DNA from: Pigmentiphaga sp. H8
Lineage (GTDB): Bacteria; Pseudomonadota; Gammaproteobacteria; Burkholderiales; Burkholderiaceae_B
NCBI RefSeq assembly: GCF_003854895.1
Contig: NZ_CP033966.1
Span: 2,914,001-2,978,000 of the forward strand
DNA: 64,000 nt
Direction of reading: 5' to 3'
This document shows positions 41,804 to 51,031 of this stretch, piece by piece. The notes beneath the pieces were generated by a model. That model searched no databases. It had not been told where the DNA came from and worked only from the letters and a program-made list of their open reading frames with translations. A program made the translations under genes and the position numbers. Position 1 is the first letter of the stretch, and each line of letters begins with the position of its first letter.

Positions 41804-43480
41804 CTAGGGAAGCTGGATTTCCTGGCCGTCACCCGAACGCAGCGAACCGTCTCCGCTGCGGACGGTACGGTTGACGCGGAAACGTTGCGGACGTGTGAAG
41901 TCGCGCACGTAGCCGTCGCTGTCGGTCGCCCGGATACGGACGAAATATTCGCCAGCGGGCAAGGCCTCGAGCGCCCATTTGCGCTCCGTGGTGCGGCGCT
42001 CGGCGGCGATGCCGGCAAAGCCGGTGTCGCGCGCGACCTGGACGAGATAGTTCTGGCCTTCCTCGCCGTCCCAGCTCAACACGACTTCGTCGCCCTGCTG
42101 GCTCATGCCGAGCTTGCCGCCCACGGGCAGGCGCACCATGAAGCGGCGCGGGTCGCTGTAGGGCCCGGCGTCCGGCTTGCCGTCCTTGCCCTGGATGACG
42201 CTGCCCACGCGCCAGAAATAGTTGCCCGAGGTGAGTCCGCCCACGGCGTGGGAGTCCGCCGACAACATGTTTTCGTCGACGGAGGGATGGGTGAAGGCCT
42301 GGTCGCGCGACACCTGCAGGCGATAGCCGATGGTGCCGTCCGCTCCCGTCCAGCGAAGCACGGCCTCGGTCTGCTCCACCACGCCGCCGTCAGGCGGGGC
42401 GATGGTGACCGGGGGTTCGGGCCGGGCCTTGAGCTTGATCGGCCAGGTGACCGGACGGCCTTCGATACCCTGCGCGTCGACGCCGTTGATCCGCACCACG
42501 TAGTCGCCGTCGTCGAGCCCCGCGAAGCGCACGCGCGGCGTGGTGGTCACGAGGTTGCTGGCTACCTGTTCGGCGGTGCTGGCGGGCCAGATGAAGGCGC
42601 GGTAGGAGGCCGCGCCGGCCAGCGCGGGAAACGCCAGGTCGATGATGGGACGCTGTTGCAGGGCCTGGACACCGGACAAGTCCGGCGCCGCCAGCAGCGG
42701 CGTCAGCGTGGCCGCCGGCGCATCGGTGGCGACCGCGCCGCCCACGCCCGCCGCGACCCGCGCGGTGGCGCCCGAACGCGCCACGCGCAGTTCGACCTCC
42801 CCCTCCAGGACGTCGCTGGTGGCCGCGCTGCCTTCCCGCATCGAAACGCCGAATTCGGTGCCGCGCACGCCGGCGGCCATCAACGGCGTATCGACCTGGA
42901 AGCGGCTGCCCGTGGGCCGCTGCGGCGCCACGCGCGATTCGACGCGACCCTTGTCCAGGACCAGCGAGGTGTCGGCACGTTTTTTCGTCAGGCTGTACTT
43001 CAGGCGCTCCAGGCGCAGCTCGGAATCGCCCGCCACGCGGACCACCGAGCCGTCGGCCATCTCGAGCGTGGCGAAGCCGCCGGCATCGGTGCTCAGGCGG
43101 TCGCCGTCGATCAGCCGCATGTCACGTTCCAGCGCGCCCGTCGAGCCGCTGCGCGTCGTATAGCGCACGCCTCCCGAGACGTGGACCACGCGCGCGCCGC
43201 CGGGTTTCTTGCGCAGCAGTTCGTCGGGCACGACGATCACGGAGCCGGGCTTGAGCCTGTGCGGATTGGGGTTGCCGTTCTCGCGGGCCAGGGCCTGCCA
43301 TTGGCCGGGATCTTCCAGGTAGGCCTGGGCGAGGTCATACAGGGTGTCGCCGTCGCGCACCAGGTGGCGCACCGGTTCGGCCTGCTGGGCGTGGGCCGCC
43401 ATCGTGCCGAACGCGCAGGCGGCGGCGATCGCCCACGCGGACAGCCGGATGCCGGCATCCATGCTGGATAGGTTCTTCAT
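41804..43480 (-). CDS. Periplasmic LysM-FecR domain protein
   Basis: A 558-residue exported protein. After a signal peptide (about residues 1-31, ending MAAHA) comes a LysM-like domain (about 37-85: HLVRDGDTLYDLAQAYLEDPGQWQALARENG). A FecR domain follows (about 97-215: RLIDGDRLSTDAGGFATLEMADGSVVRVAGDSELRL, PLMAAGVRGTEFGV). The C-terminal half holds about three FnIII-like beta units (PPDGGVVEQTEAVLRWTG, YRLQVSRDQAF, YLVQVARDTGF). LysM binds peptidoglycan, so this protein may tether to the wall and pass a signal to the CHASE2 kinase. Its start overlaps the response-regulator stop by four bases. Confidence 0.9.
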   Translation of the reverse strand: MKNLSSMDAGIRLSAWAIAAACAFGTMAAHAQQAEPVRHLVRDGDTLYDLAQAYLEDPGQWQALARENGNPNPHRLKPGSVIVVPDELLRKKPGGARVVHVSGGVRYTTRSGSTGALERDMRLIDGDRLSTDAGGFATLEMADGSVVRVAGDSELRLERLKYSLTKKRADTSLVLDKGRVESRVAPQRPTGSRFQVDTPLMAAGVRGTEFGVSMREGSAATSDVLEGEVELRVARSGATARVAAGVGGAVATDAPAATLTPLLAAPDLSGVQALQQRPIIDLAFPALAGAASYRAFIWPASTAEQVASNLVTTTPRVRFAGLDDGDYVVRINGVDAQGIEGRPVTWPIKLKARPEPPVTIAPPDGGVVEQTEAVLRWTGADGTIGYRLQVSRDQAFTHPSVDENMLSADSHAVGGLTSGNYFWRVGSVIQGKDGKPDAGPYSDPRRFMVRLPVGGKLGMSQQGDEVVLSWDGEEGQNYLVQVARDTGFAGIAAERRTTERKWALEALPAGEYFVRIRATDSDGYVRDFTRPQRFRVNRTVRSGDGSLRSGDGQEIQLP

Positions 43481-44211
43481 GGGGAGTCGTCGTTGGAGTC
43501 GTTCGGGGCGGGTGGATCGGCCAGCATCTCGAAGCGGTAGCCCAGGCCGTAGACCGGCACCAGCCGCACGCCGTTATGCGGGCGCAGATCGAGCTTGCGG
43601 CGCAGCTGGGACATGTGAGTGGTCACGGTGCGGGTGTCGATGGCGCTAGTGCCCCACAGTTCTTCCAGCAGGTGTTCGTGCGTCAGCAGCCGCCCCAGGT
43701 TGCGGAACAGGTACAGCGCCAGTTCGTATTCCTTGGGCTTGAGTTCGACCGGCTCGCCGTTGATCCGGGCCTCGCGGCGGTGCAGATCGAAGGTATAGGC
43801 GCCGAAGCCCGGCTGGCTCGGGCGCGAGGCCTCGGGATAGGCCCGGCGCAGCAGCGCGGCCACCCGGGCCTGCAGTTCGATGGGACGGATGGGCTTGGAC
43901 ATGTAGTCGTCGGCGCCCGCCTGCAGGCCGTCGACCACGTCCTGTTCCTCGTCGCGGCTGGTGACGAACAGCACCGGCAGGTGCGGCGGCAGGTTGCGGC
44001 GGATCCAGCCCAGGATCTCGGGGCCTTCGATGTGCGGCACGTGCCAGTCCAGCACGAACATGTCATAGCTCTGGCGATGGAGGTCGCGCAACATCGCCCT
44101 GCCATCCTCGAACAGATGGCAGTCGTGCCCCGCCTGCAGCAGCGTCTTTTCTATGATCCGGGCATGTGCCGGATCGTCTTCCAGTATGGCGATGCGCACC
44201 TGGCCCCCCAA
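43477..44211 (-). CDS. OmpR/PhoB-type response regulator
   Basis: A 244-residue regulator. The receiver domain has the acidic pocket ILEDD (residues 9-13), the phosphoacceptor Asp55 (FVLDWHVP) and Lys106 (MSKPIRP). The C-terminal winged helix (LKPKEYELALYLFRNLGRLLTHEHLLEELWG and RTVTTHMSQLRRKLDL) is of the OmpR/PhoB class. It is the first gene of the signalling operon and overlaps the LysM-FecR gene by ATGA. Genes of this class usually bind direct repeats about 10-11 bases apart. Confidence 0.94.
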   Translation of the reverse strand: MGGQVRIAILEDDPAHARIIEKTLLQAGHDCHLFEDGRAMLRDLHRQSYDMFVLDWHVPHIEGPEILGWIRRNLPPHLPVLFVTSRDEEQDVVDGLQAGADDYMSKPIRPIELQARVAALLRRAYPEASRPSQPGFGAYTFDLHRREARINGEPVELKPKEYELALYLFRNLGRLLTHEHLLEELWGTSAIDTRTVTTHMSQLRRKLDLRPHNGVRLVPVYGLGYRFEMLADPPAPNDSNDDSP

Positions 44212-44258
44212 AGATCGATGTAAAGCCAGCGCATTTTATAACGGGGCGCGCCGCGACG

Positions 44259-44281
44259 CCCGGAAAGCCTCACTTTCCGGG
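44259..44281. terminator. Hairpin between small exported-protein gene and response-regulator operon
   Basis: CCCGGAAAG (44259-44267) and CTTTCCGGG (44273-44281) form a perfect 9-base stem with a 5-base loop. It lies 45 bases after the stop of the upstream gene on the same strand and before the regulator start. There is no T-run, so termination would be weak or Rho-assisted. Confidence 0.4.
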
Positions 44282-44325
44282 GGATTTCGCGGCGGATCAA
44301 GGGGAAAACCGCCTGGGGGAAGGCG

Positions 44326-44784
44326 TCAGCGCATGCCGGGTCCGTCGCCGGGACGAGGCATCGCGGGGCCTGGCGAGCCCGACGGCATCGTCGGGGAACC
44401 GGGCGCGGGCGTCTCCACTTCCCGGTATTCCCGCAGCACGCCTCCGCCTTCGACGCTGCCGCTGACCGTCCCTCTTCCGTCCACGCGGGCCATGCAGGCG
44501 GCCCGGTCGGCTTGCGGCAAGGCGTTGCAGCGCTGGGTACGGTTCTGCTCGTAGGCCGAATCGCTGGCGCCGCGCAGGTTGCCGCGGCGCGACTCCTGCA
44601 GGGCCGCGCCGGCTTCCCGCCGGCATGTCGCGCGGTCCTGTCCGGACAGGCCGCTGTTGCAGCGCGCCATTTCCTCCTGGTAGGTGGAATCGGTGCCGGA
44701 TGCGGCCTGCGCCGACGTAAACAGAACAGCCCCCAGGGCGGCCGCCGCCAGCCCCAGGGCGCGATGCTTGATCTTCATGTCCAT
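44326..44784 (-). CDS. Exported protein of unknown function with paired cysteines
   Basis: A 152-residue protein with a signal peptide (MDMKIKHRALGLAAAALGAVLFTSAQA). The mature part has two C-x-n-C units: ARCNSGLSGQDRATCRRE and QRCNALPQADRAACMAR. Each has the pattern C-x8-10-R-x2-C, suggesting disulfides. The tail is rich in Pro and Gly. ATG 44784 has AAGGAG eight bases upstream. I know no functional assignment for this type, which is common beside envelope genes in this bacterial group. Confidence 0.8.
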   Translation of the reverse strand: MDMKIKHRALGLAAAALGAVLFTSAQAASGTDSTYQEEMARCNSGLSGQDRATCRREAGAALQESRRGNLRGASDSAYEQNRTQRCNALPQADRAACMARVDGRGTVSGSVEGGGVLREYREVETPAPGSPTMPSGSPGPAMPRPGDGPGMR

Positions 44785-44950
44785 GCCTGACTCCTTTCGC
44801 GCAGCAAAGGTCCCGGCGCGCGGGACCGGCGCGTCGATCCAGTGTAGGCGTGGCATGGCCGCCCGCGATGGACGCGGATCGCGACTATGTAAGCGTTCCG
44901 TACAGCAAAGACCGCAGCCCCCGGGGCCGGCGGGCCGCGGCCACGGCTTG

Positions 44951-46426
44951 TTACGAAGGTTGGCGCGCGGGCAACAGCGCCGCCGCGGGGGCCGGGGCCT
45001 GCCCTTCCCAGCCGCCGCCCAGCGCACGGATCAGGTTGACCGTGGAACGCGCCAGTTCCCCATCCAGGCGGGTCGCCACCCGGCGCTGCTGGAGCACGCT
45101 GCGATCGGCGTCGATCACGTCCAGGTAGCTGACCGATCCTTCGCGGTACTGGATCTGCGACAGCCGCGCCGCGCGCGCGGCGGACGCCACCGCCTCGTCC
45201 TGCGCGCGGTACTGGTCGGCCAGGATGCGCAGGTTCGCCAGGTTGTCCTCGACTTCCTTGAAGGCCGTGAGCACCGTCTGCCGGTAATTGGCGGCCTCTT
45301 CCTCGTAGGCCGCCCGCGCGGCCTGCAGTCCCGCCTCGCGTCGTCCGCCATCGAAGATGGGCAGCGTCAGCATCGTGCCCACCAGCGGCCCCAACAGGAA
45401 GGTACGGCTGGACCAGTTGAACAGATCGCCCAGCTGCGCGGACTCGTAGCCCAGCGCGCCGGTCAGCTCCAGCCTGGGGAAGAAGGCCGTGCGCGCCACG
45501 CCGACGCGGGCGTTGGCGGCGGCCATCGCGCGTTCGGCCGCGGCGATGTCGGGCCGGCGCTCGAGCAGGTCGGACGGCAGGCCCGGCGGCACCGACACCG
45601 CCAGCCTGGCCAGCGGACGCGCGGGCAGGCTGAAGGCGGCCGGCGCCTCGCCCAGCAGGATGGCCAGCGCGTGCTCGGCCGCCGCGCGCTGACGGGCGAT
45701 GTCCAGCGCCTCGGACCGTGCCGAAGCCAGTTCCGTGCGCGCCCGCGCCAGGTCCAGTTCGCTGATGTAGCCTTCGTCGTAGCGGCGCTGGATCAGCGCC
45801 AGCGTGCGTTCACGCAGGGCCACCGTGCCGCCGTACAGCTCCTGCCCCGCGTCCAGTTCGCGCACCAGGAAATAGGCCTGCGCGACGTCGGCCTGCACGG
45901 CCAGTTGCACCGAACGCAGCAGGGCTTCGCCCTGCTGCGCCTGGGCCGACGCCGCGTCGACGCCGGCCGCGACCCGGCCGAACAGGTCCACCTCGTAGGC
46001 CACGGAAGCCTGGGCCCGCCACAGCGTCGACGGCGAGGTGTTCGCCTCGGCCGGCAGCCCCCTGGATGCCGGCGACGGCCGCTGCCGCGTGGGCCCCACG
46101 CCCGCGTCCACGCGGGGATACCGGTCGGCCCGCGCCTCGCCCAGCCGCGCCCTGGCCTGCGCCAGGCGCGCCACCGCCGCCTTGAGGTTCTGGTTCGCGT
46201 CCGCGGCCCGCTCCTGCAACTGATCCAGTACCGGATCGCCGAACACCGCCCACCAGCGGCCCCGGTGAGCTTCCTCGGCCGGCTGGGCGGTCTTCCAGTT
46301 GCCGCCGGCCGCTTCCTTGAACGAGGCCGGCACGTCGGCGCGGGGGGGATCGTAGGGCGGCGCCACCGCGCAGCCCGCCAGGACCAGCAAGGCGGCCAGC
46401 GCCGCGCCGCGCAGACTTTTCTTCAT
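44951..46426 (-). CDS. RND efflux outer-membrane lipoprotein (OprM/NodT family)
   Basis: A 491-residue outer-membrane channel. The lipoprotein signal MKKSLRGAALAALLVLAGC has its lipobox LAGC at Cys19. The two OEP repeats contain YEVDLFGRVAAGVDAASAQAQ and LERRPDIAAAERAMAAANARVGVARTAFFPRLELTG. It is the third gene of the RND operon, 16 bases after the pump gene. It should form the exit duct of the tripartite pump. Confidence 0.93.
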   Translation of the reverse strand: MKKSLRGAALAALLVLAGCAVAPPYDPPRADVPASFKEAAGGNWKTAQPAEEAHRGRWWAVFGDPVLDQLQERAADANQNLKAAVARLAQARARLGEARADRYPRVDAGVGPTRQRPSPASRGLPAEANTSPSTLWRAQASVAYEVDLFGRVAAGVDAASAQAQQGEALLRSVQLAVQADVAQAYFLVRELDAGQELYGGTVALRERTLALIQRRYDEGYISELDLARARTELASARSEALDIARQRAAAEHALAILLGEAPAAFSLPARPLARLAVSVPPGLPSDLLERRPDIAAAERAMAAANARVGVARTAFFPRLELTGALGYESAQLGDLFNWSSRTFLLGPLVGTMLTLPIFDGGRREAGLQAARAAYEEEAANYRQTVLTAFKEVEDNLANLRILADQYRAQDEAVASAARAARLSQIQYREGSVSYLDVIDADRSVLQQRRVATRLDGELARSTVNLIRALGGGWEGQAPAPAAALLPARQPS

Positions 46427-46442
46427 GGAATTCTCTTTCACT

Positions 46443-49400
46443 TCAGTGCCCCGGATGATGGGCCGCCACGATGGGCGCCTCGTGCTGCGCGGCCGAGTGC
46501 AGCTTGCGCGCACCCCCTGCCAGCCGCAGCAATACATAGAAGACCGGCGTCAGGAACAGGCCGAACAGGGTCACGCCCAGCATGCCGAAGAACACCGCCA
46601 CGCCCATGGCATGCCGCATCTCCGAGCCCGCGCCGGAGGAGGTCACCAGCGGCACCACGCCCATGATGAACGCGATGGACGTCATCAGGATGGGGCGCAG
46701 GCGCAGCCGGCTGGCCTCGATGGCCGCCTCGACCACCGACCTGCCCTGCAATTCGAGCTCGCGCGCGAATTCCACGATCAGGATGGCGTTCTTCGAAGCC
46801 AGGCCCACCAGCACCATCAGGCCGATCTGGGTGAAGATGTTGTTGTCCCCGCGCGTCAGCCAGACCCCCGTGAGCGCGGCCAGGATGCTCATCGGCACGA
46901 TCAGGATCACCGCCAGCGGCAGCGTCAGGCTCTCGTACAGGGCCGCCAGCACCAGGAACACCAGCAGCACGCTGATCGGGAACACCCAGACGCCGGCATT
47001 GCCCGCCAGGATCTGCTGGTAGGTCAGGTCCGTCCAGGCCAGCTTCATGCCGCGTGGCAGGACCTGCTCGGCGATGCGCTCGGCGGCGGCCTGGGCCTGG
47101 TCCGAGGAATAGCCGGGCGCCGGCCCGCCGTTGATGTCGGCGGCGGTGTAGCCGTTGTAGCGCACGACCATCTCCGGCCCGAAGGTCGGACGCACGTCCA
47201 CCAGGGACGACAGCGGCACCATCTCGCCCGCGGCGTTGCGGGTCTTCAGCGCCAGGATGTCGTCCGGGTGGGCGCGGAACGGCGCGTCGGCCTGCGCGCG
47301 AACCTGATACACCCGGCCGAAGCGGTTGAAGTCGTTCACGTACAGCGAACCCAGGTAGATCTGCATGGTGTCGAACACGTCGGTGACGGCAACGCCCAGC
47401 TGCTTGGCCTTGACCCGGTCCAGCTGCACGTCCAGCTGCGGCACGTTGATCTGGTAGCTGCTGAACGTCGGCCCGAGTTCGGGCGCCTTCTGCGCCGCCG
47501 CCACGAAGGCTTGCGCCGCCGCGTCGAGTTCGGCGTAGCCCAGCGCGCCCCGGTCTTCGATCTGCAGCTTGAATCCGCCCAGCGTGCCCAGCCCCATCAC
47601 GGGCGGCGGCGGGAATACCGCGATGAACGATTCCTTGATGGCCGAGAACTGCTGGTTGAGCGCGTCCGAGATCGCGGCGGCCGAGACGTCCTTGCCCTTG
47701 CGTTCATGGAAGTCCTTGAGCGACACGAAGACGATGCCGGCGCTCGAGCTGTTGGTGAAGCCGTTGATCGACAGCCCCGGGAACGCGATGGCGCTTTCCA
47801 CGCCCGGCTGCTTGAGGGCGATGTCGGACATGCGCCGGATGACGTCCTCGGTGCGGTCGAGCGAGGCGCCGTTGGGCAACTGCGCGAAGGCGACCAGGTA
47901 CTGCTTGTCCTGCGCGGGCACGAAGCCTCCCGGCACGATGGACGAAACGCCCAGCGTCAGCGCCAGCAGCACGCCGTACACGCCCATGACCATGGCCTTG
48001 CGCGAAATCACCCCCGTGACCCCGGCGCCGTAGCGATCGGAGGCCCGGCCGAACATGTCGTTGAAGCGGCGGAAAAAGCCGCCGAACAAACGGTTCATCA
48101 CGCGCGTCAGGCCATCGGGCCGGGCATCGTGCGACTTCAGCAGCAAGGCCGCCAGCGCCGGCGACAACGTGAGCGAGTTGAACGCCGAGATCACCGTGGA
48201 AATGGCGATGGTCATGGCGAACTGCTTGTAGAACTGCCCGCTCAGGCCGGTCATGAAGGCCAGCGGCACGAACACCGCGACCAGCGTCAGCGCGATGGCG
48301 ATGATGGGGCCGCTGACCTCGCGCATGGCCCGGTACGTGGCCTCGCGCGGGGTCAGCCCGGCCGCGATGTTGCGCTCGACGTTCTCCACCACCACGATGG
48401 CATCGTCCACCACGATGCCTATGGCCAGCACCATCCCGAACAGCGACAGCGCGTTGATCGAATAGCCGAAGCCCAGCATCAGCGAGAACGTGCCGATGAT
48501 GGAGACCGGCACCGCCAGTAGCGGAATGATGGACGCGCGCCAGGTCTGCAGGAACACGATCACCACCAGCACGACCAGGGCCACCGCTTCCAGCAGCGTG
48601 ACCACCACCGCCTTGATGCTGGCGCGCACGAACTGCGTCGGATCGTAGACGATGCGGTAGTCCACCGAGGGCGGGAAGTCCTTGGCCATGTCCTTCATGG
48701 CCGCCCGCACCTGGTCCGACACCGCCAGCGCGTTGGCGCCGGGCGACTGCATGATGGCCAGCGCCACCGCCGGCTTGTTGTCCAGCAGCGAACGCAGGCC
48801 GTACTCGGCCGCCGCCAGCTCGATCCGCGCCACGTCCGACAGGCGCGTCACGCCGCCGTCGGGCGAGGTCTTGAGCACGATGTTGGCGAAGTCCGATTCG
48901 GTCTGGAGCCTCCCCTGCGTGTTCACGGACAATTGCAGCGACACGTCGGACGCGCTGGGCGAAGCGCCGATCACGCCGGCCGCGACCTGCACGTTCTGCT
49001 CGCGTATCGCCGCCACCACGTCCGAGGCCGTCAGCCCCCGCTGCGCGACCTTCCGCGGATCCAGCCAGACGCGCATCGAATAGTTGCCGGCGCCCCACAG
49101 CTGCACCTCGCCCACGCCCGGGATACGCGCCAGGCGGTCCTTGACGTTGATCAGCGCGTAGTTGCGCAGGTAGGTGATGTCGTAGCGGTCGTCCGGCGAG
49201 ATCAGGTGCGTCACCATCGTCAGCGTGGGCGAGCTCTTGATGGTCGTGACGCCCAGCCGCTGCACGTCCTCGGGCAGGCGCGGCAGCGCCTGCGACACCC
49301 GGTTCTGCACCAGTTGCTGCGCCTTGTCCGGATCCATGCCCAGGCGGAAGGTGACGGTAACGGCCAGGTTGCCGTCGCTGTTGGCCTGGGACTGCATGTA

Positions 49401-49634
49401 CAGCATGTCCTCGACGCCGTTGATGGACTCCTCCAGCGGCGAAGCCACGGTCTCGGCGATCACCTTGGGATTGGCGCCGGGATACTGCGCGCGCACCACC
49501 ACCGAGGGCGGAACGACTTCCGGATACTCCGAGATGGGCAGCTGGAACATCGCCAGCGCGCCCGCCAGCAGGATCAGGACCGACAGCACGCCCGCGAAGA
49601 TGGGCCGGTCGATGAAAAACTTGGAGATATTCAT
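46443..49634 (-). CDS. RND multidrug efflux pump, inner-membrane subunit (MexF/BpeF-like)
   Basis: A 1063-residue HAE1-type pump. It opens MNISKFFIDRPIFAGVLSVLILLAGALAMFQLPISEYPEV and has the proton-relay pair of Asp residues in GMVLAIGIVVDDAIVVVENVER. Two large periplasmic loops and a C-terminal GLASKNAILIVEFARELELQG segment complete the fold. Wording of the N-terminus and of AGVIGASPSASDVSLQLSVNTQGRL is like MexF/BpeF. Those pumps export chloramphenicol, trimethoprim and quinolones. It sits between the adaptor and the outer-membrane factor. Confidence 0.94.
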   Translation of the reverse strand: MNISKFFIDRPIFAGVLSVLILLAGALAMFQLPISEYPEVVPPSVVVRAQYPGANPKVIAETVASPLEESINGVEDMLYMQSQANSDGNLAVTVTFRLGMDPDKAQQLVQNRVSQALPRLPEDVQRLGVTTIKSSPTLTMVTHLISPDDRYDITYLRNYALINVKDRLARIPGVGEVQLWGAGNYSMRVWLDPRKVAQRGLTASDVVAAIREQNVQVAAGVIGASPSASDVSLQLSVNTQGRLQTESDFANIVLKTSPDGGVTRLSDVARIELAAAEYGLRSLLDNKPAVALAIMQSPGANALAVSDQVRAAMKDMAKDFPPSVDYRIVYDPTQFVRASIKAVVVTLLEAVALVVLVVIVFLQTWRASIIPLLAVPVSIIGTFSLMLGFGYSINALSLFGMVLAIGIVVDDAIVVVENVERNIAAGLTPREATYRAMREVSGPIIAIALTLVAVFVPLAFMTGLSGQFYKQFAMTIAISTVISAFNSLTLSPALAALLLKSHDARPDGLTRVMNRLFGGFFRRFNDMFGRASDRYGAGVTGVISRKAMVMGVYGVLLALTLGVSSIVPGGFVPAQDKQYLVAFAQLPNGASLDRTEDVIRRMSDIALKQPGVESAIAFPGLSINGFTNSSSAGIVFVSLKDFHERKGKDVSAAAISDALNQQFSAIKESFIAVFPPPPVMGLGTLGGFKLQIEDRGALGYAELDAAAQAFVAAAQKAPELGPTFSSYQINVPQLDVQLDRVKAKQLGVAVTDVFDTMQIYLGSLYVNDFNRFGRVYQVRAQADAPFRAHPDDILALKTRNAAGEMVPLSSLVDVRPTFGPEMVVRYNGYTAADINGGPAPGYSSDQAQAAAERIAEQVLPRGMKLAWTDLTYQQILAGNAGVWVFPISVLLVFLVLAALYESLTLPLAVILIVPMSILAALTGVWLTRGDNNIFTQIGLMVLVGLASKNAILIVEFARELELQGRSVVEAAIEASRLRLRPILMTSIAFIMGVVPLVTSSGAGSEMRHAMGVAVFFGMLGVTLFGLFLTPVFYVLLRLAGGARKLHSAAQHEAPIVAAHHPGH

Positions 49635-49652
49635 GATGATGTCCGGGCCGCC

Positions 49653-50891
49653 TCAAACCTGCTTCGGCTGGCGGCCGGCCTGCGCACCGGCCGGCTGGTC
49701 GTCGACCGGCGGACCATCGCCCGCGAACCGGCCCGGCTGCCCCGCCATGGGAACCTCGCGCGGCGCCACCGGTTCGCCCGGCCGCACGCGCTGCAGGCCA
49801 TTGACCACGATGCGCTCGCCCGCCTTCAGGCCGGCGTCGACCACGCGCAGGCCGCCGTTGGCGTTGCCCAGCCGGACTTCGCGATAGCTGGTTCGATTGC
49901 CCTCGTCCAGCACCAGCACGAAACGCTTGTCCTGGTCGGTACCGACCGCACGCTCGTCGATCAGCAGCGCGTCGCGCGGCTTGCCGCCGCCCAGTTGCAC
50001 GCGCGCGTACAGACCGGGAATCAGTTGCCCGTCCGGGTTGTCGAACACCGCGCGCACGCGGATGGTGCCCGAGGCCACGTCCAGCCGGTTGTCGATGAAG
50101 CTGACCGTGCCCTTGCGGGGATGGCCCTCCTCGTTGGCCAGGCCAAGGTAGACCGGGATGGCGCCCGAGCCCGCGCGGCTGGCCTGCGCCATTTTCAGGT
50201 AGGTGGGTTCGTCCACGTCGAAGGCCGCGTACATGCGCGCCGTCGAGACCAGCGTGGTCAGCGGAGCCGACGCCGCCCCGGCGGCGACCACGTTGCCCAC
50301 GGTGACCTGCGCGCGCGAGATGCGGCCGCTGACCGGCGCCGTGATGCGCGTGTATTCCAGGTTCAGGCGGGCGGCTTCCAGGGCAGCCCGGGCGGCCTGC
50401 AGGTTGGCCACCGCCTCGCGCGCGGCATTCTGCTTTTCCTCGAAATCGCGCCTGGCGATCGCGTTGTCCGACAACAGCCGCTGGCCGCGCGCCAGTTCGG
50501 AGGCGGCATAGGCATCACGGGCCTCGGCCGCGGCAAGCTGGCCCCGGACCCGGGCGACTTCGGCCGCGTAGGGGCGCGGATCGATGGTGAACAGCACCTC
50601 GCCTTTCCTGACCAGGGCGCCGTCCTGGAAATGCACCGCGGTCAGCGTTCCGGACACCAGGGGCCGGATCTCGACGCGGTCGACCGCTTCCAGCCGTCCG
50701 GAGTAGCCGCGCCAGTCCGTGATGGTACGGCTGACGACCTCGGCCACGTCCACGGCCGCCGCGGGGGCCGCAGCGGCGGGGGCTTCCTGGCCGGCCAGGG
50801 CCGGCATTCTCTGCACGGCGATGCCGCCGGCAGCGCCAAGCACGGCAACGCCCAGCGTGACCGCCAGCGCGCGTTTGCGAAAACGAAACAT
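49653..50891 (-). CDS. RND efflux periplasmic adaptor (MexE/BpeE-like)
   Basis: A 412-residue membrane-fusion protein with an N-terminal anchor (RALAVTLGVAVLGAAGGIAVQ). The biotinyl-lipoyl halves are in RLEAVDRVEIRPLVSGTLTAVHFQDGALVRKGEVLFTIDPRPYAAEV and LEYTRITAPVSGRISRAQVTVGNVV, flanking a helical hairpin. The beta-barrel follows, and the tail is Pro/Gly/Gln-rich. It is the first gene of the operon and diverges from a LysR regulator, as mexEF-oprN does from mexT. Confidence 0.93.
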   Translation of the reverse strand: MFRFRKRALAVTLGVAVLGAAGGIAVQRMPALAGQEAPAAAAPAAAVDVAEVVSRTITDWRGYSGRLEAVDRVEIRPLVSGTLTAVHFQDGALVRKGEVLFTIDPRPYAAEVARVRGQLAAAEARDAYAASELARGQRLLSDNAIARRDFEEKQNAAREAVANLQAARAALEAARLNLEYTRITAPVSGRISRAQVTVGNVVAAGAASAPLTTLVSTARMYAAFDVDEPTYLKMAQASRAGSGAIPVYLGLANEEGHPRKGTVSFIDNRLDVASGTIRVRAVFDNPDGQLIPGLYARVQLGGGKPRDALLIDERAVGTDQDKRFVLVLDEGNRTSYREVRLGNANGGLRVVDAGLKAGERIVVNGLQRVRPGEPVAPREVPMAGQPGRFAGDGPPVDDQPAGAQAGRQPKQV

Positions 50892-51031
50892 GAAAAACCT
50901 CGGGCTCGTATGGGTGAATACAGCGATGCCCGATTCTGAGTGTTATTGTGTTGCCGATAAATCCTGCGTTTTTACAAACACTATTCATCCAGAACGAACA
51001 ATCGCTGCCCAACAGGCGGCAGGAGCCTTCC

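Noticed and set aside
39551..43471. A 1306-codon open frame on the plus strand opposite the CHASE2 kinase and LysM-FecR genes
   Set aside because: It is antisense to two clear genes, is very rich in Arg, Gly, His and Gln, and matches no family. Long antisense frames are expected at this GC content.
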